11,179 nucleotides of DNA from Saccoglossus kowalevskii (taxonomy: Eukaryota; Hemichordata; Enteropneusta; Harrimaniidae): contig NW_003107594.1 of NCBI RefSeq assembly GCF_000003605.2, positions 57,182 through 68,360 of the forward strand, written 5' to 3'. The notes under the pieces are model-generated. The model saw only the letters and a list, made by a program, of their open reading frames with translations. It was not told the origin of the DNA and did not search any database. Below are positions 1 through 8,404 of this stretch, in pieces; position 1 is the first letter of the stretch; the number at the start of each line of letters is the position of its first letter. The position numbers and the translations under genes were made by a program.

Positions 1-1
1 A

Positions 2-68
<67 letters not shown>
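1..68. repeat. ATAA tetranucleotide microsatellite
   Basis: Seventeen uninterrupted copies of ATAA run from the first base of the window to 68, after which the array breaks down into AAATAATG. The array touches the window edge, so its true length is unknown. Perfect arrays of this kind are common in eukaryotic nuclear intergenic DNA and usually vary in length. Confidence 0.97.
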
Positions 69-2940
69 AAATAATGTTATCTTAAATTATAGGGTTTCAT
101 CACACAATTCGTTACAATAAACCCTCACCCTGAACTAGGAATGTTTGGTTGTGTTTGTGTATGCATGGTCACATTACTGGGTGTTCAATGATTCGCCATT
201 GTGAATCATATAGGCGTATTTGAATGGTTGACTGCTGACTCAGTGTCTTCATTGCCAAACGCCATGGCGAACACATTTGGTTCAACACAGTGTGAGAGAA
301 ACATGCTACATTGAAAATCACGTGTAATATCACGCAATGGTTTAAATAGACACCAATACCTGCACAATAACATTGAGTGACACATCATCACCTGGTAACA
401 CATCCCACTCTGTAATGAGCGATACACCAACACCAGGTGTCATCCCAATCTACCAATGAGTGACCTTTATGCAGAGTTAAGTTAAATCAGATTACATGCC
501 ACATGCAGCCGTAACTATTCTATATACACATGTCCGTTTAATCGTGTTGCATATAGTATGTACCTACTTGTAGATATCAAAGGCTACACCAAATTTGTTT
601 TCGTATCCTTATGTTATAACTATGGGCATGTCAATTAGGTACAATAGGTTCAACAATATATGTTTTGTACACTTGTCCACCTATGGATTTCTTATTGGAA
701 GGTTTAGTTTTAATACAATGACTCACTATCCACAATATAGCGCCCTCAGAAAGTACATTGTAAAGTCTATGTCTATTAACACTTCTTGATCTCAACATTT
801 TACATTGTGTAATAGACTATTTTAGTTGAATGTGTCCACTACGTAATCAATTCCTAGATCATATAAATCACCATTAATGTGCTTTTGTTTATTATTCCAA
901 GATCACATATCATGTCTACATCACTCCATACATTTAACATTTCATGATAAAATGGCGGCAACTTTTTATGAATTGTTTTTATTGGAAATTTGCATCCAAA
1001 AATCGGGTTATAACATAATACGTTTGTTGATAAGAAACGATACATTGTTGATTTTGAAAGTTTTTTACCAATATAAAATATATCTAACATTTCTAACCCT
1101 CGCCTTATGTGCCCATCATAGTGTTACAAATGACTGTATTGTGATATAAAAAGAACAATATAAAAAACAATATCTTTGAATTTATCGTGTTGATGAATAT
1201 TAATAATATTCATAATATAGAGGAATTTGACGAAAATAATTGTTCTAATAAATTGAATCTTACAATCACTGTGTGTGGTGCTGCCAGATTGTCTTTCTAT
1301 TCAGTGGGGAGAATAATTAAATCTAATTCAAACAAACATATAAATATTACTACATGATTCTAATGTATGTTAAGCATACATCTGATAAGAAACATCTAAA
1401 GTCATCGGTGTACGTGCTTTGTATTATTTCAACACTATAATTTTTACATCCATAATTCCCTTATTATTTTGATGAGTGGTTTCCTGACTTCCCTTGTAAT
1501 TATAGAGTACCCCTAGTCGTAATACAGCTAGATGGGTGAGTGTTATAGGCATTTACCCACTCCAGTAGACCAAAGTTAAATGCTCGGACTTTCAAACATA
1601 ATAGACTACTCTAGACTCTAAAAAGCCTTTTGAAAATCAATTGCAAGAACCATTTTATAATAATCGTTCGTATATGTTATCATTTCATCTATAACAAAGA
1701 CACAGCCTCCAATTTATTTATTTGTAATATTCTAGATATTTTGCAATGCATTTAGTCGCTATTTTGTAGTCAACTTATTTAATAGGGTGATAGATTTCAA
1801 GTTTTGTATACAAGTTTTATCTTTTCCTGCTTTTCTATTATTGTGATTACCCCTTGAAATTGTTGACATATTTCTATGATCGTTTGTCCGATTTAAATAA
1901 TTAATCATGCATACCCGTGCCTAGGCCAGAAAGACATATAGTTCAACAGACCATTCCTTTCTAGAAGTCTTACTTTTATTTATTCATGCCTGTAAATGCA
2001 TTTAACACTTCCTGAATGGTAATTTCTCACTCACAAGTTTTCCGGTTGTCGTGATCTTGTGGGGAATGTCACAATTGTAGTTAATACAGTTTTCTGTGAT
2101 AGTTGAATCTCCACATGTCCTTCCTGAAAAGTGATGAACAGAATAAAAGTTGCGAATTGCACATTGAATTGTTTTAGAATCGGTCATAGAGTATTGTATC
2201 TAATCGTTCAAGTTTGCATTCCAATAATGTAATGATGCGTCATCTTTCATCTGATTTGTCTTCCTGAATTTGCAATGTAGTTAATTTTATTTTACATTTA
2301 AGGTATTTCCATAAGCCTGGTGATTATTTACATTGCTATACTCTGTTCCTCATCCCCTAAAACTATCCCTGATACGCTGCATGTACTCTTGCATTGAGAA
2401 CAATCTATTATCAAATTTCGAATAAGAGCTCCCCAACTTGCTCCTTTTTATCTCGAATGATCGAAGAATATACTTGTAATAATATCACAAGTGCCGACGT
2501 CTGAAGGAAGTAACTAACTAAAAAATTGTCGGCTTTGAATAAGAGTTAGACAAAGTCTTCTACAACTTGGAAACTTGCTCCAAGAATGCACAGTGAGTGA
2601 TCACAGAGGTTGGGGCATATATATATATAACAAAATTGGCTTATTTGGAATATCTATTGAAATTATAACAATTCTTCCTTTACCAACAGTTAGGACTTTA
2701 TGAATAACACAACCAGGGGTATCAATTATAGTGCAGACATCTCTATTTTAAGAAGTTATTGAATTGAATTAGTTTGTTGAAGTATAATGATGGTATAATG
2801 ATATTTCTTGGGCCACTGAAAAACCCACGCTCTCTTCATTGTAGCGCACTTACCTCTAATATTTAAGGAGATTATGTGCATATTTTCAATCATGATGTCC
2901 ACTAAAAATGATTACTCAGAGATGAAATTGATTCAGTACT
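69..2940. other. AT-rich non-coding stretch, no gene recognised
   Basis: I see no convincing gene here. Open frames at 206-433 (minus), 595-789, 854-1090 (minus), 877-1149 and 2002-2187 (minus) are short and low in complexity, and the 854-1090 and 877-1149 frames overlap on opposite strands, as chance ORFs do in AT-rich DNA. Small items visible are a 7-bp-arm hairpin at 188-209, a CACGTG E-box at 319-324, a YY1-like AAAATGGCGGC at 949-959, a 9-bp-arm palindrome at 1193-1213, a 7-bp-arm hairpin at 1363-1381, and an AT dinucleotide run near 2618-2630. Two 9-mers, GAATAAGAG (2420 and 2537) and ACTTGCTCC (2436 and 2573), recur in the same order. This may be a decayed duplication. Confidence 0.6.
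1193..1213. repeat. AT-rich perfect palindrome, 9-bp arms
   Basis: ATGAATATT and its exact reverse complement AATATTCAT are separated by the three bases AAT. The structure is symmetrical but AT-only apart from one G:C pair per arm, so chance occurrence in this base composition is quite possible. Confidence 0.6.
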
Positions 2941-3455
2941 TACTAATACCCCCCCCCAAGTGTGAAAGATTCTAATGCTAGAGTGACTTGTTTGCTATAT
3001 GCACAAAGATCAACGATGAGGCCAACACAAACCTGCATTGTCAAAAGCATTGAGTACTCGGTTCTCTGCCACCATTCCGGTCTATGTTTTGTGTTGAGAT
3101 ATTGCTTTGATTTTGTTGACAAAATATGTATTTATTGCTGTCAATCAGCCTATAGATAATTATCAGGTGCACTGGATTATAAAGGGTTTGTTATTATATG
3201 GCCTACAATAATCTCGTCGTGTGAAATAATGTTAAAATAGAAGTTTGGGAATATAAAATAGCTACTTTTGTATGATTTTATGTGGACAAAGTCAAACACC
3301 ACGCTGAACAACCTTCCAAAGTTATTTACCTGGCGACGATAAGTCTGTTTCTTTGAGCATATACAAATTACATAGGTGGTCTATTAGCATTGTATGCTGC
3401 CTCTGAAAAAATGTTGCAGTGATGTTGTGTATGACACAGAATAAAAAGTTACAAT
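2941..3455. other. AT-rich non-coding stretch with a C9 run
   Basis: The stretch begins with a run of nine C at about 2950-2958, unusual in this AT-rich setting. The open frame 2962-3159 on + starts at GTG rather than ATG and its translation has no recognisable motif, so I do not call it a gene. Nothing else stands out. Confidence 0.55.
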
Positions 3456-3725
3456 TCATAAAGTTGAGTAAGCACACGAATACGAAACTTTTGTTCTTTC
3501 CTTTGCAGGAACTGCCACCGTTGGCTGGTAGTCAAAACACCGTTCTATGAATTGCCCTGAAAGGCATACAAGAGTAAAAACGTCAGCGGGTGTGTGGAGT
3601 TCAGAGTCTGACACGACATACCCATCACCATCATAGTACTCATTTCCATTTACAATCATGTAATTCATAACAGAATCCGACACAGTAGACAACTTTCCAC
3701 TAGAACAATCCGACACAGAGAACAT
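3456..3725 (-). CDS. possible exon or small ORF, acidic cysteine-containing, unknown
   Basis: I do not recognise this 89-residue frame, but it reads more like protein than the other ORFs nearby. It starts at a true ATG (3723-3725) just after an in-frame TGA and ends with TGA at 3456-3458. The translation has cysteines at 7, 54, 63 and 84 and an acidic, Tyr- and Gly-rich middle (about 28-48). It also has the segment F-T-L-V-C-L-S-G-Q-F-I-E-R-C (50-63), which loosely recalls the end of a Sushi/CCP repeat, though the conserved Trp is replaced by Phe. A 12-base direct repeat (3674-3685 and 3707-3718) lies 33 bases apart, an in-frame 11-codon duplication giving two V-S-D motifs. An acceptor-like pyrimidine tract ending in CAG lies inside the frame on the minus strand near 3557. 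Another lies on the plus strand at 3489-3508. The frame could be a terminal exon, a relic, or chance. Confidence 0.22.
   Translation of the reverse strand: MFSVSDCSSGKLSTVSDSVMNYMIVNGNEYYDGDGYVVSDSELHTPADVFTLVCLSGQFIERCFDYQPTVAVPAKERTKVSYSCAYSTL
3489..3508 (+). promoter_or_regulatory. splice-acceptor-like tract
   Basis: A pyrimidine-rich run ends in TTTGCAG at 3508, matching the metazoan 3' splice-site consensus on the plus strand. The three frames downstream all meet a stop within about 50 bases, so any plus-strand exon would be short or untranslated. The site may be a chance match. Confidence 0.25.
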
Positions 3726-4013
3726 AAAGAAGGGAAGTCAATAGAAAATTCAAGATATGGGATTGAGGGATTGGGTGAAAGGAATCAAAACCTCTTTCTC
3801 CTCGCCACGTCAGTTACATTTGTTGGTAGATTTCATACTCGCAAAAATGTGAGATGACATCCTCTGAACCACAGATTGACAAAGCGACGGCAAGATGATA
3901 TGGTCGTGAGGGATGGGGGTAATACCCTTATTTCATTAGACACTTTTATGATTGAAGGTTATATTATTGCAATAAAGTATTGTACCTGCAAATCCTTAGT
4001 ATGAGCGTGGTTA

Positions 4014-4037
4014 TACTACTGTAAAAAAACAGTAGTA
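4014..4037. repeat. perfect hairpin, 9-bp stem, A6 loop
   Basis: TACTACTGT at 4014-4022 is the exact reverse complement of ACAGTAGTA at 4029-4037, and the six-base loop is all A. The stem is of mixed sequence rather than simple AT, which makes it more notable than the other palindromes in the window. No RNA family is recognised. Confidence 0.7.
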
Positions 4038-4046
4038 CTTAGAACG

Positions 4047-4064
4047 CAGACAGCTCAGACAGCT
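4047..4064. repeat. tandem 9-mer duplication
   Basis: CAGACAGCT occurs twice with no gap, at 4047-4055 and 4056-4064, ten bases after the 4014-4037 hairpin. Replication slippage at the hairpin is one simple explanation. Each copy holds a CAGAC Smad-type element, but sites this short mean little on their own. Confidence 0.8.
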
Positions 4065-4335
4065 TCCTAAATTATTGTATTCATCCCAAACTATACGCAT
4101 GTGTTTCAGATGAAAATATGTTCTGAATTTCCTTTTTAATTAATTTCCCTATTTAATTGTACGTTTCTTCCGAATATAGTAACCTTTATTGTTGTTGATT
4201 CCCTCACAATAATGTTGGTACATTGACCTCAAACACTATCAAGTTAAAAGAGTATCACCTGGTATCCATTGACCAATGACGACGTTCCGTGTCAGTAATG
4301 AACAGTCTGTGGCATTGTAATACGTTATTAGTTTA

Positions 4336-4536
4336 ATGATGAGAAGTTTGTCGTTGGATATTTCCCTGTTTTGTATCGCAATTTACTTATATACACAGGT
4401 TACTACTGCTAGTTATTGTGAAAGCAAGGTTTTTTATTTCATGTTGGTTTGTTCAAATGTTTGTGGCAGTAAATTAACACATGTGTTGGTTTCCGGAATA
4501 TTGTCTGATGAAAACACGCAATCTCATTGGCCTTAA
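4336..4536 (+). CDS. weak candidate: 66-aa ORF with signal-peptide-like start
   Basis: The frame begins at tandem ATGs (4336 and 4339). Its N-terminus resembles a secretory signal: Met-Met-Arg, a hydrophobic run L-F-C-I-A-I-Y-L-Y at about residues 11-19, then small polar residues T-T-A-S at about 23-26 where cleavage could occur. The rest contains three further cysteines and has no motif I recognise. An acceptor-like ACACAG followed by GTTACT lies inside the hydrophobic part, so a splice boundary could also fall here. In AT-rich DNA, hydrophobic 66-codon frames arise often by chance, so this is only a candidate first exon of a secreted peptide. Confidence 0.1.
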   Translation: MMRSLSLDISLFCIAIYLYTQVTTASYCESKVFYFMLVCSNVCGSKLTHVLVSGILSDENTQSHWP

Positions 4537-5001
4537 ATGATCCAACCGTGACGACCGTTAGGAAATATAGTAATATGGTCACAATGATGACATGGCCGCC
4601 TAACATCTCAATAAGAGAGCACAGACAAGCAGAATAGAACAGTAGTCATGGAAACACATTCTGTATTCGATGACTGTTTATTGCCAATGAATCCATTCAA
4701 ATGAGAAAATTAGGGTCAAGACTGACAAAGAAAAGTTCGAGTAATATGCTGAATTAATTTCAAGAGTCGATTAAGTCTTTCACATAACAAGAAATCATCC
4801 CCTTCTTATTTGTGTTCTTAATGCACCGCGATGACGTCATAGTTCCTGACGTGGGTATTGGATACGAGATAGGCGTCTGTAACTAAATGAATCGGAGTTT
4901 TAAAGTACCGCCAGGAGAAACAAAATGTCAAAAAAAAAAAGATTTGAACAGTCAAAAAACATGTGACGCAACGTTTACAGTGGGATGCACTGCTAAAAAT
5001 A
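4537..5001. other. non-coding stretch with CRE, leading into minisatellite
   Basis: No gene is visible. The stretch contains a perfect CRE at 4832-4839, an A11 run near 4929-4939 and, at about 4977-5001, a decayed first minisatellite unit (GGGATGCACTGCTAAAAATA) that still resembles the GCT-type repeat variant. Confidence 0.6.
4832..4839. promoter_or_regulatory. perfect cAMP-response element
   Basis: TGACGTCA, extended by A and T to the 10-base palindrome ATGACGTCAT at 4831-4840, is the full consensus site for CREB/ATF bZIP dimers. A half-site TGACG follows at about 4848. Whether it works as a promoter or enhancer element is unknown, because no gene start is identified nearby. Confidence 0.45.
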
Positions 5002-5611
5002 GGGGTGTCCAGTACTGAGACAACGAGAGGTGTCTAGTACTGAGACAACGAGGGGTGTCCATTACTGAGAGAATGAAGGGTGTCCAGTACTTAGACAACA
5101 AGGGATGTCCAGTACTGAGACAACGAGGGGTGTCCAGTACTGAGACGAGGGGTGTCCAGTACTGAGAGAACGAAGGGTGTCCAGTATTGAGACAATGAGG
5201 GGTGTCCAGTACTGAGACAACGAGGAGTGTCCAGTACTTATGCAACACGGGGTGTCCAGTACTGCTACAACAAGGGGTGTGCAGTACTGAGACAACGAAG
5301 GGTGTCCAGTACTGAGACAACGAGGGGTGTCCAGTACTGAGACAACGAGGGGTGTCCAGTACTGAGACAACGAGGGGTGTCCAGTACTGAGACAACGAGG
5401 GGTGTCCAGTACTTAGACAACAAGGGGTGTCCAGTACCGGGGTCCAGTACTGCTACAACAAGGGGTGTCCAGTACTGAGACAACGAGGGGTGTCCAGTAC
5501 TTAGACAACAAGGGGTGCCCAGTACTGAGACAACCAGGGGTGTCCAGTACTGCTGCAATGAGGGGTGACCAGTACTGAGACAGTAAGGGGTGTCCAATAC
5601 TGTTCTAAACA
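5002..5611. repeat. 25-bp minisatellite, 25 units with variant classes
   Basis: Twenty-five head-to-tail units fill 610 bases: 22 of 25 bp, plus units of 22 bp (5127-5148), 15 bp (5424-5438) and 23 bp (5439-5461). Each unit has a constant part GGGGTGTCCAGTACT and a ten-base tail. The commonest tail is GAGACAACGA. A second tail, TAGACAACAA, is seen at 5077-5101, 5399-5423 and 5487-5511, with a diverged relative at 5224-5248. A third, GCTACAACAA, is seen at 5249-5273 and 5439-5461, with a relative at 5537-5561. Units between 5274 and 5398 are nearly identical, suggesting recent local expansion, while both ends are more diverged. The period is not a multiple of three, which argues against protein coding. 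Every unit carries the ScaI palindrome AGTACT or a one-base variant. Confidence 0.97.
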
Positions 5612-5701
5612 TGTAATTTTGTCGTATTTTTTAGAAACAATGCAATTCTCCACTACTCCATTACACATACTGCGCCCTCGCGCGATGGAACTAGTAAGAC
5701 A

Positions 5702-5730
5702 CACGTGCTTTAAGACACGTGTATGCAAAT
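5702..5730. promoter_or_regulatory. paired CACGTG E-boxes plus octamer
   Basis: Two perfect CACGTG E-boxes (5702-5707 and 5716-5721) lie 14 bases apart and are followed one base later by a perfect octamer ATGCAAAT at 5723-5730. CACGTG is bound by bHLH-zip factors (Myc/Max, USF, TFE/MITF families) and ATGCAAAT by POU-domain factors. Three full-consensus sites within 29 bases in AT-rich DNA is more than I would expect by chance. The sites begin about 90 bases past the end of the minisatellite. Function is inferred only. Confidence 0.4.
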
Positions 5731-5968
5731 ACACTGCCATCACCAGTTGAACAGGGCAATAACCATTCCGTACATGCAAACACGTCAATAATAAATGAAT
5801 ACTTAGTACAATGTTGAAACTGGCATGGTTTAAAATTAGGATTAGGATTCCAGTAACTCGATTTGGGGTTCGAATTTATTTCCGATTTCGACTGGACCTA
5901 TTATTATTATTATTCCACTGTTTGATTTTACACAAACATATATTCCGGTAAACACTTATAATAATAAC

Positions 5969-5974
5969 CACGTG
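5969..5974. promoter_or_regulatory. E-box CACGTG in CLEAR-like context
   Basis: ACCACGTGAC contains a palindromic E-box with a flanking AC, as in the GTCACGTGAC sites bound by TFEB/MITF-type factors. It lies about 250 bases past the paired E-boxes. It is a single short match and so weak evidence. Confidence 0.25.
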
Positions 5975-6277
5975 ACAGAAAAAATAACACAGAAATAATT
6001 ACGTGTATGGACAAAAAAATGTCAACGCAGGCTGCATGCGATAGCCGAATACGTGCGTTTTATAATGTGCATAAAAATATCATACATGAATTTCATATCA
6101 CTCATAATAAATAAAAACGGTATTTGACAAATTCATACACCTTTGTTTATTCTATACGCGACTCTGTCCGTTCGAGGGCGCTGTCGGAAATAGACATAAT
6201 TTACATGGTTTGCAATGTTGTACATAAATGATAAAATGTATCATTCATTTTTTAAAGCAATGACTGAATTTTAATAC

Positions 6278-6318
6278 AATAAATAAATGTTTACACAACA
6301 TTAATCGATTTATTTATT
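6278..6318. repeat. 11-bp inverted AT repeat
   Basis: AATAAATAAAT at 6278-6288 and its exact reverse complement at 6308-6318 could form a stem with a 19-base loop. The arms are only A and T in a short-period pattern, so this is low-complexity sequence rather than a specific structure. Confidence 0.5.
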
Positions 6319-6905
6319 TAAGTTGATGTTATAGCTATATGAGACGTCAGAGCGTACAATGGGTGAATGATTATGCAAATTATCACATGTGTAAGGTTAT
6401 AGTCATTTACCTTGGAATAGAATATGTGTTGTATGTCGCTAATATTTAAATTAAGATATTCCCTTCTTAACTTGTGTTTTGTGAGTCCGGAAATGACGTA
6501 TTTTAGGGGCTTATTTTTAATTGATTTTTGTTATTGCTTTGGCAGAGCACTAGTCATACTTGGTTCTAATCATTATTATGTGCAATGTATTATTTGAGGA
6601 AAAGACGTGAATGGCTGTAACCATCGTTACACAATGATGATATTCCCAATTTATCTATACTCGATACGTCTCTGTCATGCGTTTCTTCTTACATTTTTCA
6701 TTATGCCGTAATAGATATAACAACAATTAAAAATTATTTGCACCTAATGTATTCGAACCTGTATCGCTAGCAAACTCAACTTCTTATACTTCACGTTTTT
6801 TTCTATGGAACAAGAAAACAATAGAAAGGTAACCGTCAATATGTATACCAGTTGTTTTACCAGAAAATATATTAAAAACTAAATAAACTATTTGAGAAAG
6901 CCAAA

Positions 6906-7219
6906 CTATCCTCGGGGCGGACATCCGGGCATTTCTACCGCCTGGCAACCCTCGCGGTGAAAACTCGCAGAAAACGGTACACTGGGATGGTGGTTGAGAC
7001 TCCTCTGACATTGTAACAAGATTAGCCCTACGTGTGTAACATATATGAATTTGGTTGTTCAGGATTACTTCAAAGTTGAGTTTGTGTTGTTTTCTCGAAT
7101 TTTCACCGGCTCGACCGGCGTTCCACAGCAGCGCGCACAAAGTCATAGAAATACATGGTACAGTGGTGCGCGTCTTAGCAACGTGGAACGTCTGTGACGT
7201 AGCTCCGCCCCGAGGATAG
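6906..7219. mobile_element. MITE-like fold-back element, TA-flanked, 16-bp inverted ends
   Basis: CTATCCTCGGGGCGGA at 6906-6921 is repeated exactly in reverse complement at 7204-7219. TA lies near the outer end of both arms (6907-6908 and 7217-7218), so the simplest reading is a 308-bp element with 13-bp terminal inverted repeats inserted at TA, as Tc1/mariner-type transposons do. A second, subterminal inverted pair is present: 6955-6975 and 7089-7108 match in reverse complement apart from one substitution and one gap. The element is richer in G, C and CpG than its surroundings. It encodes no recognisable transposase, which fits a non-autonomous MITE. The open frame 6784-7146 on minus runs across its left boundary and is therefore probably chance. 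Confidence 0.72.
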
Positions 7220-8300
7220 GAAAGAAATTGTTTAACTCAATTGTGGGAAGGATAATTGAACTATAGAGGGCGTTAGGGGACTTATATACTTTCTATGCAC
7301 ATCCCTGTGCTAACATCAATTATAAACCTCTCCTGTTTTCAAGTAACGTATTAGTTTCCATTAATTTCACTGGGAAGATTGTTTTAAAGATGTTTTACTG
7401 ATTTTGGCTGCAAGCTGTCCAACTGTAGAAACGGTAAATATAGGTAGAAGTATTCGATTTCTGCTCCTATAAATAATAAACACTCCATTCAATAGAAAAA
7501 AATCGAACATCTCCGATTGATTGTTTTCTAATAAATATATTTCAGTAATATTACTGGCCCAGTGGCAATAGAAAACAATGCACCTAGACCTAGATGAGCC
7601 GAGTGCGTATACAGCAACGGAAACACAGGTGTGCACTGAGATTTGCTGGTTAGAACCACGCTGGTAGTCAACTGGCGTATACGTGATAATCAAATTATTC
7701 CGATCAATTTACCGATATTTACTCTATGGGGGCTGTCATCTTGAATGCGTCTTGAACTAACTAAATAAAGAGGCAAGTTGAGAAACAGGTTTTTCAGATT
7801 CCTCCAAATCAGGAGAAGAAAATGCCAAACTTAATAAATAATCTTCTCGCAATACATGAACTCTTTATTCCAAATGACAAAATTACAAAAGCTTAGAAGT
7901 AATAAATAACGACTTTGCACTATTGTTTAGAATCAACAACTTGCATGTTTAGGGTTACCCTTGAGATTTTAAACATATATTACAGCAGTTTGATAAATAA
8001 ATTATTTACTAATTGTTTATAATAGTCGCAACTTCACAAGGCTTTATCCGCGAGAAACATTCCAAGTAATCACACGGTCGTGCCAACGACTGCAGCGATT
8101 TACTGCAGCAGTTTACTCTTCTACGCCTTAGAGACTTTTAAGATAGAGACTTTGTTACCCTTGGAAAGAGGAGAACGAGTGGACGGCGAGGTGTTAACTT
8201 AGCTGAGCGTTTGGATGAATAAAGCTGGACTATCTGTAATGAACTAAATAATGTGTATTCTATTTGGTCTAATCCGGTATCTCTACGTGCAAGTGATATA
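7220..8300. other. AT-rich non-coding stretch
   Basis: No gene is recognised. The frame 7367-7693 on minus (108 codons) has no motif I know and is crossed by low-complexity AT sequence. A GAGGGCG motif sits at about 7266-7272, 47 bases past the MITE end, and ACTGCAGC-like repeats occur near 8090-8110. Several AATAAA motifs are present, as expected from the base composition. Confidence 0.55.
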
Positions 8301-8404
8301 AGCCAAGCGAAACTGAGTTCCCTCACAGCCAAGCGAAACTGAGTCCCCTCACAGCCAAGCGAAACTGAGTCCCCTCACAGCCAAGCGAAACTGAGTCCCC
8401 TCAC
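8301..8404. repeat. 26-bp tandem repeat, 4 copies, IRF-like core
   Basis: Four exact head-to-tail copies start at 8301, 8327, 8353 and 8379. Only one base differs: the first copy has GAGTTCCCTCAC where the others have GAGTCCCCTCAC. Each copy starts AGCCAAGCGAAACTGAG. The near-identity indicates a young expansion. The core AAGCGAAAC fits the AANNGAAA site of interferon regulatory factors, giving four such sites at a fixed 26-base spacing, about two and a half helical turns. The period is not a multiple of three, and the minus-strand frame 8138-8332 stops inside the array. The array lies about 160 bases before the second MITE. Confidence 0.95.

Larger units (their letters stand above)
3726..4335. 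other. AT-rich non-coding stretch
   Basis: No gene is visible. The stretch carries the perfect hairpin at 4014-4037, the 9-mer duplication at 4047-4064, and a CCAAT motif near 4271-4275 upstream of the weak ORF at 4336. Confidence 0.6.
5612..6905. other. AT-rich non-coding stretch with E-box cluster
   Basis: No gene is seen. Features noted are GCGCCCTC at 5672-5679 and its reverse complement at 6174-6181, E-boxes at 5702, 5716 and 5969, an octamer at 5723, a short ATT run near 5899-5914, and an 11-bp inverted AT repeat (6278-6288 with 6308-6318). The last third is plain AT-rich sequence up to the MITE. Confidence 0.6.

Noticed and set aside
949-959. YY1 site AAAATGGCGGC marking a promoter
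   Set aside because: It matches the consensus, but no start site or coding region follows on either strand.
854-1149. Overlapping opposite-strand ORFs of 78 and 90 codons
   Set aside because: They lie in AT-rich sequence, have low-complexity translations and no motif, and overlap each other.
1508-1560. 5S rRNA-like segment around CTAGATGGGTGAG
   Set aside because: Only a dozen bases resemble the 5S internal region. No other 5S parts are present.
5002-5611. CRISPR array
   Set aside because: Units are directly adjacent with no unique spacers, and the context is eukaryotic.
4952-5788. Four overlapping minus-strand ORFs (95-147 codons) with Trp/Pro-rich repeats
   Set aside because: They are readings of the 25-bp minisatellite in different frames. 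The period is not a multiple of three and the unit simply lacks stops on that strand.
6735-6790. tRNA or tRNA-derived SINE, from GGTTCGAATAC on the minus strand
   Set aside because: The bases flanking the T-loop-like TTCGAAT do not pair, and no A box or cloverleaf could be found upstream.
6784-7146. 120-codon minus-strand ORF as a gene
   Set aside because: It runs across the left boundary of the fold-back element, starts outside any promoter-like context, and has no recognised domain.
8301-8404. CRISPR array
   Set aside because: Four adjacent 26-bp copies with no spacers: a simple tandem repeat.
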